From the NCBI GenBank assembly GCA_017449975.1, contig JAFSYK010000057.1, positions 1 through 59,007 on the forward strand: a stretch of 59,007 nucleotides of DNA, written 5' to 3'. Shown in pieces: positions 8,626 to 16,818 of this stretch (position 1 is the first letter of the stretch; each line of letters begins with the position of its first letter). The stretch is from Bacteroidales bacterium (GTDB lineage: Bacteria; Bacteroidota; Bacteroidia; Bacteroidales; P3). The notes under the pieces were generated by a model. It was not told the DNA's origin, did no database searches, and saw only the letters and a program-made list of their open reading frames with translations. The translations under genes and the position numbers were made by a program.

Positions 8626-9902
8626 TCAAGAAACTCTGGAATGACTTTAAGCAGCGCTCGCTGCGACGCAAGATTTTCGACATCGCGCTGGTGCTGTTTG
8701 CCGGCGCAGGTGCCGCCATCATCGGAGCCTGGCTCTTCTTCGAGCTGGGCGGCACGCGGCAACGCGGCGGCGTAGACAAGAACTACCGCTACCTGATGTC
8801 GGTGAGCGAGATAGAGACCATGCGCGATTCCAAGCGCGACCCTGCCGAAATCGACGCACACTGGATGAAGCAATATGTGCGGCTGGCCGCCCTGAGTCGC
8901 TTCTATCCCGTCAACGCACGACTGATAACCGAGGCGGCACAGCACTCGAACAACCCCTATATTGTGGACCGTATGGTTGCCGCCGCCGAGATGTATATCG
9001 ACAAGCCAGAGGCCTACCAAAAATTCTGCCGCGAGCTGACGACCCTCTACGAGCGTCAGCCCCAACAGAAGACGCCCAACATCATCCCATGGATGAACAC
9101 CCAAGAGTGGGAATGGCTGCGGGAGTCGGTCATCCGAGACAGCGCCCTCATCAACGAGGCGGGCCGTCTGTCCGGTGTCGAGCCTCGCATGATAGCCGGT
9201 TGCCTGATAGGCGAACAGATACGTCTCTTCAACTCCAAACGCGAAGTGGTGAAGAAATACCTGGGACCGGTGAAAGCCCTCAGCGTGCAGTCGCAGTTCT
9301 CCTTCGGTGTCAACGGTGTGAAACTGTTCACCGCCCAGGCGGTGGAGCAGCACCTGAAAGACCCCTCGTCGCCGTTCTACATGGGCAAGCACTATGAGAA
9401 CTTGCTGGACTTTGAGAGCGACAACCACGAGAACGAACGCTACGAGCGACTGGTAGACTACCGCAACCACCTCTACAGCTACCTCTACACCGGCTGCATC
9501 CTGCATCAAATCATGCTGCAGTGGCGCCGTGCCGGCTACGACATCAGCGACCGTCCCGATATCCTGTTCACCCTGTTCAACATCGGCTTCGAGCAGTCGC
9601 AGCCCAAGCCCGACCCCGTGTGTGGCGGCAGCCACATCAAAGTCGACGACCGGGTCTACACCTTCGGTGCCATCGGCTTCGACTTCTACTACAGCGGTGA
9701 GCTGGCAGAAGCCTTCCCCTATTGGAACCAGCGCTTCATCGACGACGACGGCAAACAGATGTCGGACGATCAGGTATCGCGGATACAAGACAATGTCAGC
9801 GACTGCCGTCGGCCGTCGCGTACCGACGATTCGACAAAAGGTGCCGCCTCCAGCGACAGCTCCTACGGACAGCTGCCCGCCACCTCGGCCATCAACCTAT
9901 AA
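8622..9902 (+). CDS. Membrane-anchored protein with a probable lysozyme-like fold
   Basis: 426 residues. An N-terminal membrane anchor (IFDIALVLFAGAGAAIIGAWLF, with the soluble part outside) is followed by a mostly helical domain. Residues 165-250 contain INEAGRLSGVEPRMIAGCLIG, EQIR and a following SFGVNG stretch, the order seen in lytic transglycosylase/DUF1402-like proteins, where Glu in an xEx context is catalytic. That resemblance is weak, and activity on peptidoglycan is inferred. The tail is Ser/Asp rich and probably disordered. It overlaps nhaD by 4 bp and is followed 39 bp later by a Wzz-like gene. Confidence 0.55.
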   Translation: MIKKLWNDFKQRSLRRKIFDIALVLFAGAGAAIIGAWLFFELGGTRQRGGVDKNYRYLMSVSEIETMRDSKRDPAEIDAHWMKQYVRLAALSRFYPVNARLITEAAQHSNNPYIVDRMVAAAEMYIDKPEAYQKFCRELTTLYERQPQQKTPNIIPWMNTQEWEWLRESVIRDSALINEAGRLSGVEPRMIAGCLIGEQIRLFNSKREVVKKYLGPVKALSVQSQFSFGVNGVKLFTAQAVEQHLKDPSSPFYMGKHYENLLDFESDNHENERYERLVDYRNHLYSYLYTGCILHQIMLQWRRAGYDISDRPDILFTLFNIGFEQSQPKPDPVCGGSHIKVDDRVYTFGAIGFDFYYSGELAEAFPYWNQRFIDDDGKQMSDDQVSRIQDNVSDCRRPSRTDDSTKGAASSDSSYGQLPATSAINL

Positions 9903-9941
9903 AAATAGATACTCATATTACATTTACAAACAATATCTAAC

Positions 9942-10826
9942 ATGCAAGAAAAATTCATAGACAACCGATACGACCACAACGCCACATGGGCCTTTCTGCG
10001 TCACAACCGCACCGTGCTGCTCATCGTGTTCATCCTGTCACTCGTTATATCGACGGTGGTGGCTTTCCTCATCAAGCCGACCTTTCAGTCGACGGCCACC
10101 ATCATCCCGTCGAACAGCAACCGTATGTCGAAAGCCATTCTGGCTGATCGTTACAGCATGGACTTTATGGACTATGGCAGCGAGCGCGACTGCGAATATG
10201 CATTACAGATACTCACCTCCACCTCGATGGAGGACTCGCTGATGCAGCATTTCAACCTGTCGGAGCACTACAAATTGAAAGCCGACGACCCGCATCGCAT
10301 CACCAAGACACGCAAAAAACTGGAGAGCAACATCAACGTGAAGCGTACCAACTACATGGCTGTTTCCATCACCGTCATCGATCAAGATCCGCAGATGGCG
10401 TCGGACATGGCCAACTTCATGGCCACCTACTACGACACACTGTGCCACCGCATCCACGAGGCGCGTGCCAAGAACGCCTACGCCATTATGGAAGAGTTGT
10501 GTGAAGAGGTGACTGCCGACATCCTGCGCATGGAGGACTCGCTGCGCAAGGCTCCCCACAGCAGTGGGTCGCTCAACACCCTTATCGCCGACAAATGTCA
10601 GCAGTTGGCCGAGCTGCAGACCCGCACCGCACAGACCAAAGTGGACCTCAACCAGCACATCCAGTACAAGTTCTGGGTCGACCACGCACAGCCTGCCGAC
10701 AAGAAGCATGCGCCCAAACGCTCGCTCGTCATAGTGGGCGGCGTGGCAGGATGCCTGGCCATCGCAGTCTTTGTCCTGCTGCTGTTGGGCTGCGGCTGCC
10801 GCCGTGAAAACGAATGCCAACAGTAG
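9942..10826 (+). CDS. Wzz-type chain-length determinant family protein
   Basis: 294 residues. Two membrane segments, at about 24-44 (TVLLIVFILSLVISTVVAFL) and 262-284, bracket a periplasmic helical region, the topology of polysaccharide copolymerases. The first helix is followed by KPTFQSTATIIPSN, the usual Wzz entry into the periplasmic domain. No kinase domain is present. Such proteins set the length of O-antigen or capsule chains. The O-antigen ligase homologue starts 12 bp downstream, supporting a role in surface glycan assembly. The Cys-rich end (LLGCGCRRENECQQ) is unusual. Confidence 0.75.
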   Translation: MQEKFIDNRYDHNATWAFLRHNRTVLLIVFILSLVISTVVAFLIKPTFQSTATIIPSNSNRMSKAILADRYSMDFMDYGSERDCEYALQILTSTSMEDSLMQHFNLSEHYKLKADDPHRITKTRKKLESNINVKRTNYMAVSITVIDQDPQMASDMANFMATYYDTLCHRIHEARAKNAYAIMEELCEEVTADILRMEDSLRKAPHSSGSLNTLIADKCQQLAELQTRTAQTKVDLNQHIQYKFWVDHAQPADKKHAPKRSLVIVGGVAGCLAIAVFVLLLLGCGCRRENECQQ

Positions 10827-10838
10827 TCCGGTCAGCGC

Positions 10839-12296
10839 ATGACCCTCACACCGAAAAAGAAACGCATCCTCGCGCTGCTGCTCACCCTCGTCTACATGGT
10901 GGCAGCAGTGATAGGTCTGTTGCAAGAACAGATGTGGGAGATGCTGCTCCCCTTGGCCTGTGTCGCCCTCGCATTCTGCGTACTACGACTGGAAGAGACG
11001 CTCATCTTCATTGCTTTCTGCACCCCCTTCGCCATCGATGTCGCCCTCTTTGAGGGCATGGAACTCTCCTTGCCGACAGAGCCATTGCTCATACTCAGCT
11101 CGCTGGTCTTCCTGTTCCGCGCACTGGTGGTCAAAGGCTACGACAATGCCGTCCTGCGGCACCCTGTCACCATCACCCTGCTGGTCTCGCTGGCATGGAT
11201 GTTTGTCACCGCCCTGTTCTCGCACGACATCGCCGTGTCGCTGAAATATCTGGCGGCACGACTGTGGTTTGTCATTCCCTTCTTCTTTGCCGCCACCATC
11301 GTCTTCAAAGAGCCGCGACGCATCCGACAGGTCTACACCGCCTATGCCATCGCGCTGAGCGTCATCGTAATCATCACCACCCTAAAAACCTTGGGCAACA
11401 CGCAGGACCTGCAGGTGCTGCACCGTGTGATGCGGCCTTTCTACAACGACCATACCGCCTACGGATGTGTGACGGCGCTCTTCCTGCCCGGCGCTCTCTA
11501 CTACATCTTTGAGCGCGATGCAAAAATATGGCAGCGTCTGTTCTACCTCGCCCTGGCTGTCGTGCTGGGCGTGGGTGTCGCCCTCTCGTATGCCCGCGCG
11601 GCATGGATCAGTTTGGTGGGCGCGCTGGGCGTATGGATGCTGGTACGCTGGGGCATGAAAGTCAAATGGATGATAGCCATGATGGCGGTCGGCGTGGCCC
11701 TGTTCTTCGCCCACCAGTCCGACATCTTGTACCAGATGGGCAAAAACACGCAAGACAGCAGCCTGACGGTATCGGGACAGATACAGTCCATCTCCAACAT
11801 CTCCACCGACGCCAGCAACCTGGAACGCCTCAACCGCTGGGCCTGCGCCTTCCGCATGTTTGGCGAATACCCGATTATGGGCTACGGCCCCGGCACCTAT
11901 CAATTCTTCTATGGCAGCTACCAGCGCAGCGACCAGCTGAGCACCATCAGCACCAACGCCGGCGACCTGGGCAACGCGCACAGCGAATACATCGGTCCGC
12001 TCTCGGAACAAGGACTGCCCGGCATGCTGATCGTCCTCGTGCTGTTTCTTTACACCTTCTCGACAGGTATCAAAGTCTACCGCACTGCCGCCGACCCCAA
12101 GCGGGCACGTCTGGCATTGGCGCTGACGCTCTGTCTCACCACCTATTATATCCACGGCTTCTTCAACAACTTCCTCGACACCGACAAGCTGTCTGTGCCG
12201 TTCTGGGCGTTCACCTCAGCCATTGTGGCCTTGGATTGCTACAGCGAGAAGAAGGAGGCTGCACCCGACGACAAACGGGGTCTATCGTCCATTTGA
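10839..12296 (+). CDS. O-antigen ligase / Wzy-like membrane protein
   Basis: 485 residues with about 12 hydrophobic segments and a large periplasmic loop at about 290-375. The loop region contains RLNRWACAFRMFGEYPIMGYGPGTYQFFYGSYQ and then AHSEYIGPLSEQGLPGM, the pattern of the Wzy_C/O-antigen ligase family (PF04932-like). The enzyme would transfer or polymerise glycan from undecaprenyl carriers at the periplasmic face. Ligase (WaaL) and polymerase (Wzy) cannot be told apart from sequence alone. It sits with a Wzz-like gene 12 bp upstream, about 20 kb from the main glycosyltransferase cluster. Confidence 0.8.
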   Translation: MTLTPKKKRILALLLTLVYMVAAVIGLLQEQMWEMLLPLACVALAFCVLRLEETLIFIAFCTPFAIDVALFEGMELSLPTEPLLILSSLVFLFRALVVKGYDNAVLRHPVTITLLVSLAWMFVTALFSHDIAVSLKYLAARLWFVIPFFFAATIVFKEPRRIRQVYTAYAIALSVIVIITTLKTLGNTQDLQVLHRVMRPFYNDHTAYGCVTALFLPGALYYIFERDAKIWQRLFYLALAVVLGVGVALSYARAAWISLVGALGVWMLVRWGMKVKWMIAMMAVGVALFFAHQSDILYQMGKNTQDSSLTVSGQIQSISNISTDASNLERLNRWACAFRMFGEYPIMGYGPGTYQFFYGSYQRSDQLSTISTNAGDLGNAHSEYIGPLSEQGLPGMLIVLVLFLYTFSTGIKVYRTAADPKRARLALALTLCLTTYYIHGFFNNFLDTDKLSVPFWAFTSAIVALDCYSEKKEAAPDDKRGLSSI

Positions 12297-12328
12297 CGAG
12301 GCCGTTCCTCAAAATAAAGCGTTAGCGA

Positions 12329-13306
12329 TTACTGCTCCAGCAGATTCAGAATCTGATCCAAGCGTGGCGTCAGAATAATCTCCGTGCGACGGTTGGCGGC
12401 CTTGTTGGCGGCACTGTTGTTCTCCACCTTGGGCGCATACTCGCCGTGTCCACAGGCCTCGATACGTGCGGGGTCGATTTTCGGACCATATTGCAACAGC
12501 AGCTTCACGATGGCGGTGGCGCGCATCACGCTGAGGTCCCAGTTGTCGCGCACACCGGAGCTGCCCTTGTAAGCGTCGTTGTCCGTATGTCCCTCGACCA
12601 TGATGTTCAGGTCGGGGTTCTCCTCCAGCACACGGGCGATACCTTTCAACGCCTGGTTGCCCTCCTCCGACACCGTCCAGCTGGCGGAGGGGAACATCAG
12701 CTTGCTGGCCATCGACACATACACCTTGCCGTCACGGGTTTCCACCTCCAGCCCTTTGTCGGCAAAGCCCACCAGCGCATTGGTGACCGCCGTGCGCACC
12801 GCCTCCAGCTCGCGCTCCTTGGCAGTCAGGGCGGCCTTGGCGGAAGCCTGCGACTGTTCCAGCTCATACTGACGCTGCTGCAACGCCAGCTCACGCTGTT
12901 GGAAAGCCGCCTCTTTCTCCTCCAGCTCCTTGGTGCGGGCCGTCAGCAGATTATTGGCACGTATCAGGTCACGGTCACGACCCGACAGCTGCTGCGAATA
13001 GTTCTCCATGGTGGTGTCGTACTGCTGCTGCATCGCATCGATACGTCTGCGCAGCGTGGCAATGTCACCCTCGTTGCGGCTCCGCTCCGACTGCAGGTCG
13101 GTAAGCTGTGTCGACAGCGACTGGTTCTGACGCAACAGTTCGGCATTCTCGCTCTTCAAAGCGTCGATCTCTGAACGCAGATGACCCATATCCCTTACAC
13201 TCTGCATATACTTGGAATCCAACGCCTCGTACTGGCTGGTGGAGACACAGGAAGCGAGCGATAAAAGGGCAACGGAAAGAACGATGGAAGTGAGCGCGTG
13301 TTTCAT
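12329..13306 (-). CDS. OmpA-family lipoprotein with coiled coil
   Basis: 325 residues from the ATG ending at 13306; an upstream in-frame start is less likely because only this one gives a lipoprotein signal (LLSLASC). Residues 35-190 are a long heptad-rich coiled coil. Residues 205-320 are an OmpA-type peptidoglycan-binding domain: VEGHTDNDAYKG, NWDLSVMRA, CGHGEYAP and NRRTEI are its signature steps. It probably links the outer membrane to peptidoglycan. Transcribed against both neighbours. Confidence 0.9.
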   Translation of the reverse strand: MKHALTSIVLSVALLSLASCVSTSQYEALDSKYMQSVRDMGHLRSEIDALKSENAELLRQNQSLSTQLTDLQSERSRNEGDIATLRRRIDAMQQQYDTTMENYSQQLSGRDRDLIRANNLLTARTKELEEKEAAFQQRELALQQRQYELEQSQASAKAALTAKERELEAVRTAVTNALVGFADKGLEVETRDGKVYVSMASKLMFPSASWTVSEEGNQALKGIARVLEENPDLNIMVEGHTDNDAYKGSSGVRDNWDLSVMRATAIVKLLLQYGPKIDPARIEACGHGEYAPKVENNSAANKAANRRTEIILTPRLDQILNLLEQ

Positions 13307-13355
13307 AAGACTGTATTTAACTTTCCAATAATAACGCAGAAGTAATATTTTTTCG

Positions 13356-13363
13356 TATCTTTG
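13356..13363 (+). promoter_or_regulatory. -7 promoter box (TATCTTTG) for the ClC gene
   Basis: Exact match to the TAnnTTTG Bacteroidetes consensus, 52 bp before the ATG at 13416. Confidence 0.65.
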
Positions 13364-13415
13364 TCCATCAAATAAATAGCGACAACACCACCAATCTTGG
13401 TGTTTGCCCCATAGC

Positions 13416-15203
13416 ATGAAAGGCGACAGACTCTATAAACGACTGCATATCTGGCGACTGCGACACATGTCGGACACCTCGCTGCTACTGCTTCTCAGCG
13501 TACTGGTAGGCGTGCTGTCGGGCTGTGCCGCCGTGTTGCTGAAGACCGTCGTCCACTGGGGCAGCGTCTTCATGCTACGCCTCAGCGACAACACGAGTCA
13601 CTGGCTCATGCTGCTATTCCCGTTGGTGGGTATCACGCTGACCCTGCTGTTTGTGCGCTATGTGCTGGTGCATCCCATCGGTCACGGCATCCCCAACGTG
13701 CTGTTTGCCATCTCTCGACGCGGCGGCAAGTTGCCGTCGCGCAACATGTGGGGTTCCATGGCTGCCTCCACCCTCACCGTCTCGTTTGGCGGCAGCGTCG
13801 GTCTGGAGGCCCCCATCGCGTCGACCGGCAGCGCCATCGGTTCCAATGTCGGTCGCTTGTTCCGACTGAACCCCAAGCAGGTACGCCTGCTGCTGGGGTG
13901 CGGTGCCGCGGGTGCCATCGCCGGCATCTTCAAGGCGCCGTTGGCCGGCATGCTGTTTGTCGTCGAGGTCTTCCTGCTCGACTTCACCAAAACCTCGGCC
14001 ATCCCGCTGCTGCTCTCCTCCATCAGCGCCACCACCGTCGCCTACTTCCTGATGGGCAACGAGGTGCAGTTTGCCTTTCAGGTGGTCGAGACCTTTGAGC
14101 TTTCGCAAATCCCCTACTACATCGTGCTGGGCGTATTCTGCGCCCTGGTCTCCATCTATTTTCTCCGCATCACCGACCGCGTGGAGGGCTGGTTTGCCCG
14201 GCGGCGGAGCACCTGGATGCGCGCCCTTATCGGCGGCGTGGCGCTGGGCGTGCTCATCTACCTCTTCCCGCCCCTCTACGGCGAGGGCTACAACTCCCTG
14301 TCGGCGTTGCTGGGCGGACGGTTCGACGACATCAACTGGGCGCTACCCATCATCGACGGCCGCATGGACAAAGAGATATTGCTGCTGGCCGTACTGCTGG
14401 CGCTCATCCTGTTGAAAGCCGTGGCCACCGCCACCACCATCGGCAGCGGCGGCGTCGGCGGCACCTTCGGTCCTTCGCTTGTGGTGGGCGGCGTCAGCGG
14501 CTTCTTTGTCGCCACCCTCAGCAACTACCTGGGACTGCCCACACAGTCCACCGCCAACTTCGCCCTGGTGGGCATGGCGGCCGTCATGGCTGGCGTGATG
14601 CACGCCCCGCTGATGGCCACCTTCCTCATCGCCGAAATCACCGGCGGCTATGCCCTGATGGCGCCCCTGCTCATCAGCGTGGCCGTCACCTACCTCTGCG
14701 TCAACCCCTTCGAGCAACACTCCATCTATGCCCGCAAGCTGGCGGCACATGGCGACCTGATGACCCACGACAAAGACCAGTCGGCCTGGCAGCTGATGGA
14801 CATGCACAAACTCATCGAGAACAACTTCATCATTGTGCGACAGGGCGATACGCTGCGCCAACTGATTTCCGCCATCGAGGAGTCGCGCCGCAACATCTTC
14901 CCCGTGTTGGACGACGAGGACCACTTCCTGGGTGTCATCCACCTGGACGACGTGCGGCACATCATCTTCCGCCCCGAGCTCTACGACAAACGGCGCGTCG
15001 AAGAACTGATGCATCCGCTGTCGGAAGGCGACATTGTGCGCATCGAGGACCCGCTGGTCGAAGTGGTCAACAAATTCCGACTGGACAGCAGCCGCTACAA
15101 CCTCATCGTCATCGACAAGGACGACAACTACATCGGCTTCCTGTCGCGCGCCAACACCTTCACCGCCTACCGCCGGTTCATCTCCGAGAGTTCCGACGAA
15201 TAG
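13416..15203 (+). CDS. ClC-type chloride channel/transporter with CBS domains
   Basis: 595 residues from the ATG at 13416 (an upstream TTG at 13404 would add four). The first about 430 residues form the ClC membrane core: GHGIPNVL corresponds to the family GSGIP anion-site motif, GGSVGLEAPIA carries the gating Glu of GxExP, and GSGGVGGTFGPSLVVGG is the third signature. Residues about 455-595 hold two CBS domains (IIVRQGDTLRQLISAIEE, ILDDVRHI region, then MHPLSEGDIVRIEDPLVEVV) that may bind adenine nucleotides. The gating Glu suggests Cl-/H+ exchange rather than a passive channel, but this is inference. Confidence 0.92.
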   Translation: MKGDRLYKRLHIWRLRHMSDTSLLLLLSVLVGVLSGCAAVLLKTVVHWGSVFMLRLSDNTSHWLMLLFPLVGITLTLLFVRYVLVHPIGHGIPNVLFAISRRGGKLPSRNMWGSMAASTLTVSFGGSVGLEAPIASTGSAIGSNVGRLFRLNPKQVRLLLGCGAAGAIAGIFKAPLAGMLFVVEVFLLDFTKTSAIPLLLSSISATTVAYFLMGNEVQFAFQVVETFELSQIPYYIVLGVFCALVSIYFLRITDRVEGWFARRRSTWMRALIGGVALGVLIYLFPPLYGEGYNSLSALLGGRFDDINWALPIIDGRMDKEILLLAVLLALILLKAVATATTIGSGGVGGTFGPSLVVGGVSGFFVATLSNYLGLPTQSTANFALVGMAAVMAGVMHAPLMATFLIAEITGGYALMAPLLISVAVTYLCVNPFEQHSIYARKLAAHGDLMTHDKDQSAWQLMDMHKLIENNFIIVRQGDTLRQLISAIEESRRNIFPVLDDEDHFLGVIHLDDVRHIIFRPELYDKRRVEELMHPLSEGDIVRIEDPLVEVVNKFRLDSSRYNLIVIDKDDNYIGFLSRANTFTAYRRFISESSDE

Positions 15204-15283
15204 GGCTTCCTTATTTCTGTTTTTTTCATCACATCGGGATAACGTAATAACGTTATATCGACTGTGGAATGGATTTTTTTTCG

Positions 15284-15291
15284 TATTTTTG
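15284..15291 (+). promoter_or_regulatory. -7 promoter box (TATTTTTG)
   Basis: TATTTTTG fits TAnnTTTG and lies 37 bp before the start of the M28-like gene at 15328. Confidence 0.55.
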
Positions 15292-15327
15292 TAGTTTATT
15301 TATTATATACGACAAAAGTACTTCATT

Positions 15328-16803
15328 ATGAAACAGATAAAAAGCATCCTATTCTTGCTGCTAACCCTCATGGTTTCACCCGTTTGGAGTCAGCAGGCCG
15401 ACATCGACACACTGATGAAGCATATCCAACGGCTGTCGTCGGAGGAGTATGCCGGCCGCATGGCTGGCACCGACGGCTATCTCCGTGCCGCCGATTATGT
15501 GGCTGGCGTGCTGCACCGCTACGGTGTGGAGCCTTGCAGCGACGACGGTTCCTGGACGCAGTACTTCCAAGTGGAGTGCAACGAGGTGGAGAACTGTTCG
15601 CTGGAGACCTACGTCAACACCAACGACATCCGCACGACCTATGTGCTGGGTCGTGACTTTGTATGCGCGGGAATGACGGGCCGCGGCTATGCCGACGCCC
15701 AGGTGGTATTCTGCGGCTACGGCATCGACCACCCCAGCTTCAACGAATACGCCTCGGTTGACGCTCGCGGCAAAATCGTGTTGGTCCTGACGGGCGTACC
15801 CTCGTTCCTGCCCTCGCAGGTGACCAAGGACTACGCCACCCTGCGCGACAAGGCACGTATCGCCCGCAGCCACGGCGCCGTGGCACTGGTGGCCATCAAC
15901 ATGTCGGAGCGTTGCCGCAGCAACGAGGTGCAGAGCCACATCTTCTCGGGCTTCGGCAGCCACCAGCCCACCTTCCCCATCCTGCAGCCCACCCGTCAGT
16001 GTGGCGAGAGCCTGCTGCAGGACGAGGACCGCAGCATCGACAGCACCCTGTCGCTGATGAACACGCTGCACACCCCCCAGTCGTACCTGTTGCGCAAGAA
16101 ATTCACCATCAACATCAACGCCCTGTACCAGCCCAAAGCCATCACCTGCAACGTGGTGGGCATGATGAAAGGTTCTGACAGAATCCTGAGCAAAGAGATT
16201 GTGGTGGTGGGTGCGCACCTCGACCACGTGGGCATGCAGGGCGAGACCTGCCTCTTCCCCGGCGCCGACGACAACGCGAGTGGCATCGCCACGCTGCTGG
16301 AGACGGCACGCCTGCTGTCAATCAGCGAAGAGAAACCCCGTCGCACCATCGTTTTCGTCTGCTTCTCGGGTGCTGAAAGCCAGTATGTAGGCTCGCAGGT
16401 CTTCGTGTCGAACTTCCCGAAGCTGTCGAAGGTCGACGCCTTCGTCAACATCGAATGCGTGGGCAACGGCGACAGCATCGCCGTACTGGGCAACAAACGC
16501 TTTCCCGCCCTGTGGCAGGTGGCCAACAAACAGGACTCCCTCTACACGCAGATGATGGTTCACGGCTTCAAGACCCTGCCCAAAGGTGACGCTGTGGCCT
16601 TCACCGAGACGGGCATCCCGTCGCTGGTCTTCTCGACCTTCAACGGCAACCGCTACGCCCATGTGCCCAGCGACATTCCGGAGAACATCGACCGTCAGAT
16701 GCTGCGACAGGCTGCCACGCTGGTGTGGCGCACCGTCGAAGCGCTGGGAGAGGGCGACTACCAAGGTCGCGACCCGAAAACACGCAAAGTGCAATTTCAA
16801 TAG
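15328..16803 (+). CDS. M28-family metallopeptidase homologue lacking the usual catalytic Glu
   Basis: 491 residues with a Sec signal peptide ending near SPVWSQQ. A protease-associated insert spans roughly 100-230. The M28 core starts near VVVGAHLDHVGM (His and Asp zinc ligands), then GADDNASGIATLLETARLL (bridging Asp), then CFSGAESQYVGSQVF. In active aminopeptidases the last motif reads SGEExGLxGS, where the first Glu is the general base and the second a zinc ligand; here it is Ala-Glu. The later Asp ligand appears as Glu in NIECVGNGD, and the final His is in YAHVPSD. Zinc may still bind while peptidase activity is reduced or lost. gldFG starts 15 bp downstream. Confidence 0.8.
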   Translation: MKQIKSILFLLLTLMVSPVWSQQADIDTLMKHIQRLSSEEYAGRMAGTDGYLRAADYVAGVLHRYGVEPCSDDGSWTQYFQVECNEVENCSLETYVNTNDIRTTYVLGRDFVCAGMTGRGYADAQVVFCGYGIDHPSFNEYASVDARGKIVLVLTGVPSFLPSQVTKDYATLRDKARIARSHGAVALVAINMSERCRSNEVQSHIFSGFGSHQPTFPILQPTRQCGESLLQDEDRSIDSTLSLMNTLHTPQSYLLRKKFTININALYQPKAITCNVVGMMKGSDRILSKEIVVVGAHLDHVGMQGETCLFPGADDNASGIATLLETARLLSISEEKPRRTIVFVCFSGAESQYVGSQVFVSNFPKLSKVDAFVNIECVGNGDSIAVLGNKRFPALWQVANKQDSLYTQMMVHGFKTLPKGDAVAFTETGIPSLVFSTFNGNRYAHVPSDIPENIDRQMLRQAATLVWRTVEALGEGDYQGRDPKTRKVQFQ

Positions 16804-16818
16804 TTATTCCGTATCGCC

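Noticed and set aside
10203-10925. Long minus-strand frame opposite the Wzz-like gene
   Set aside because: Antisense shadow; the plus-strand product has the expected topology and neighbours.
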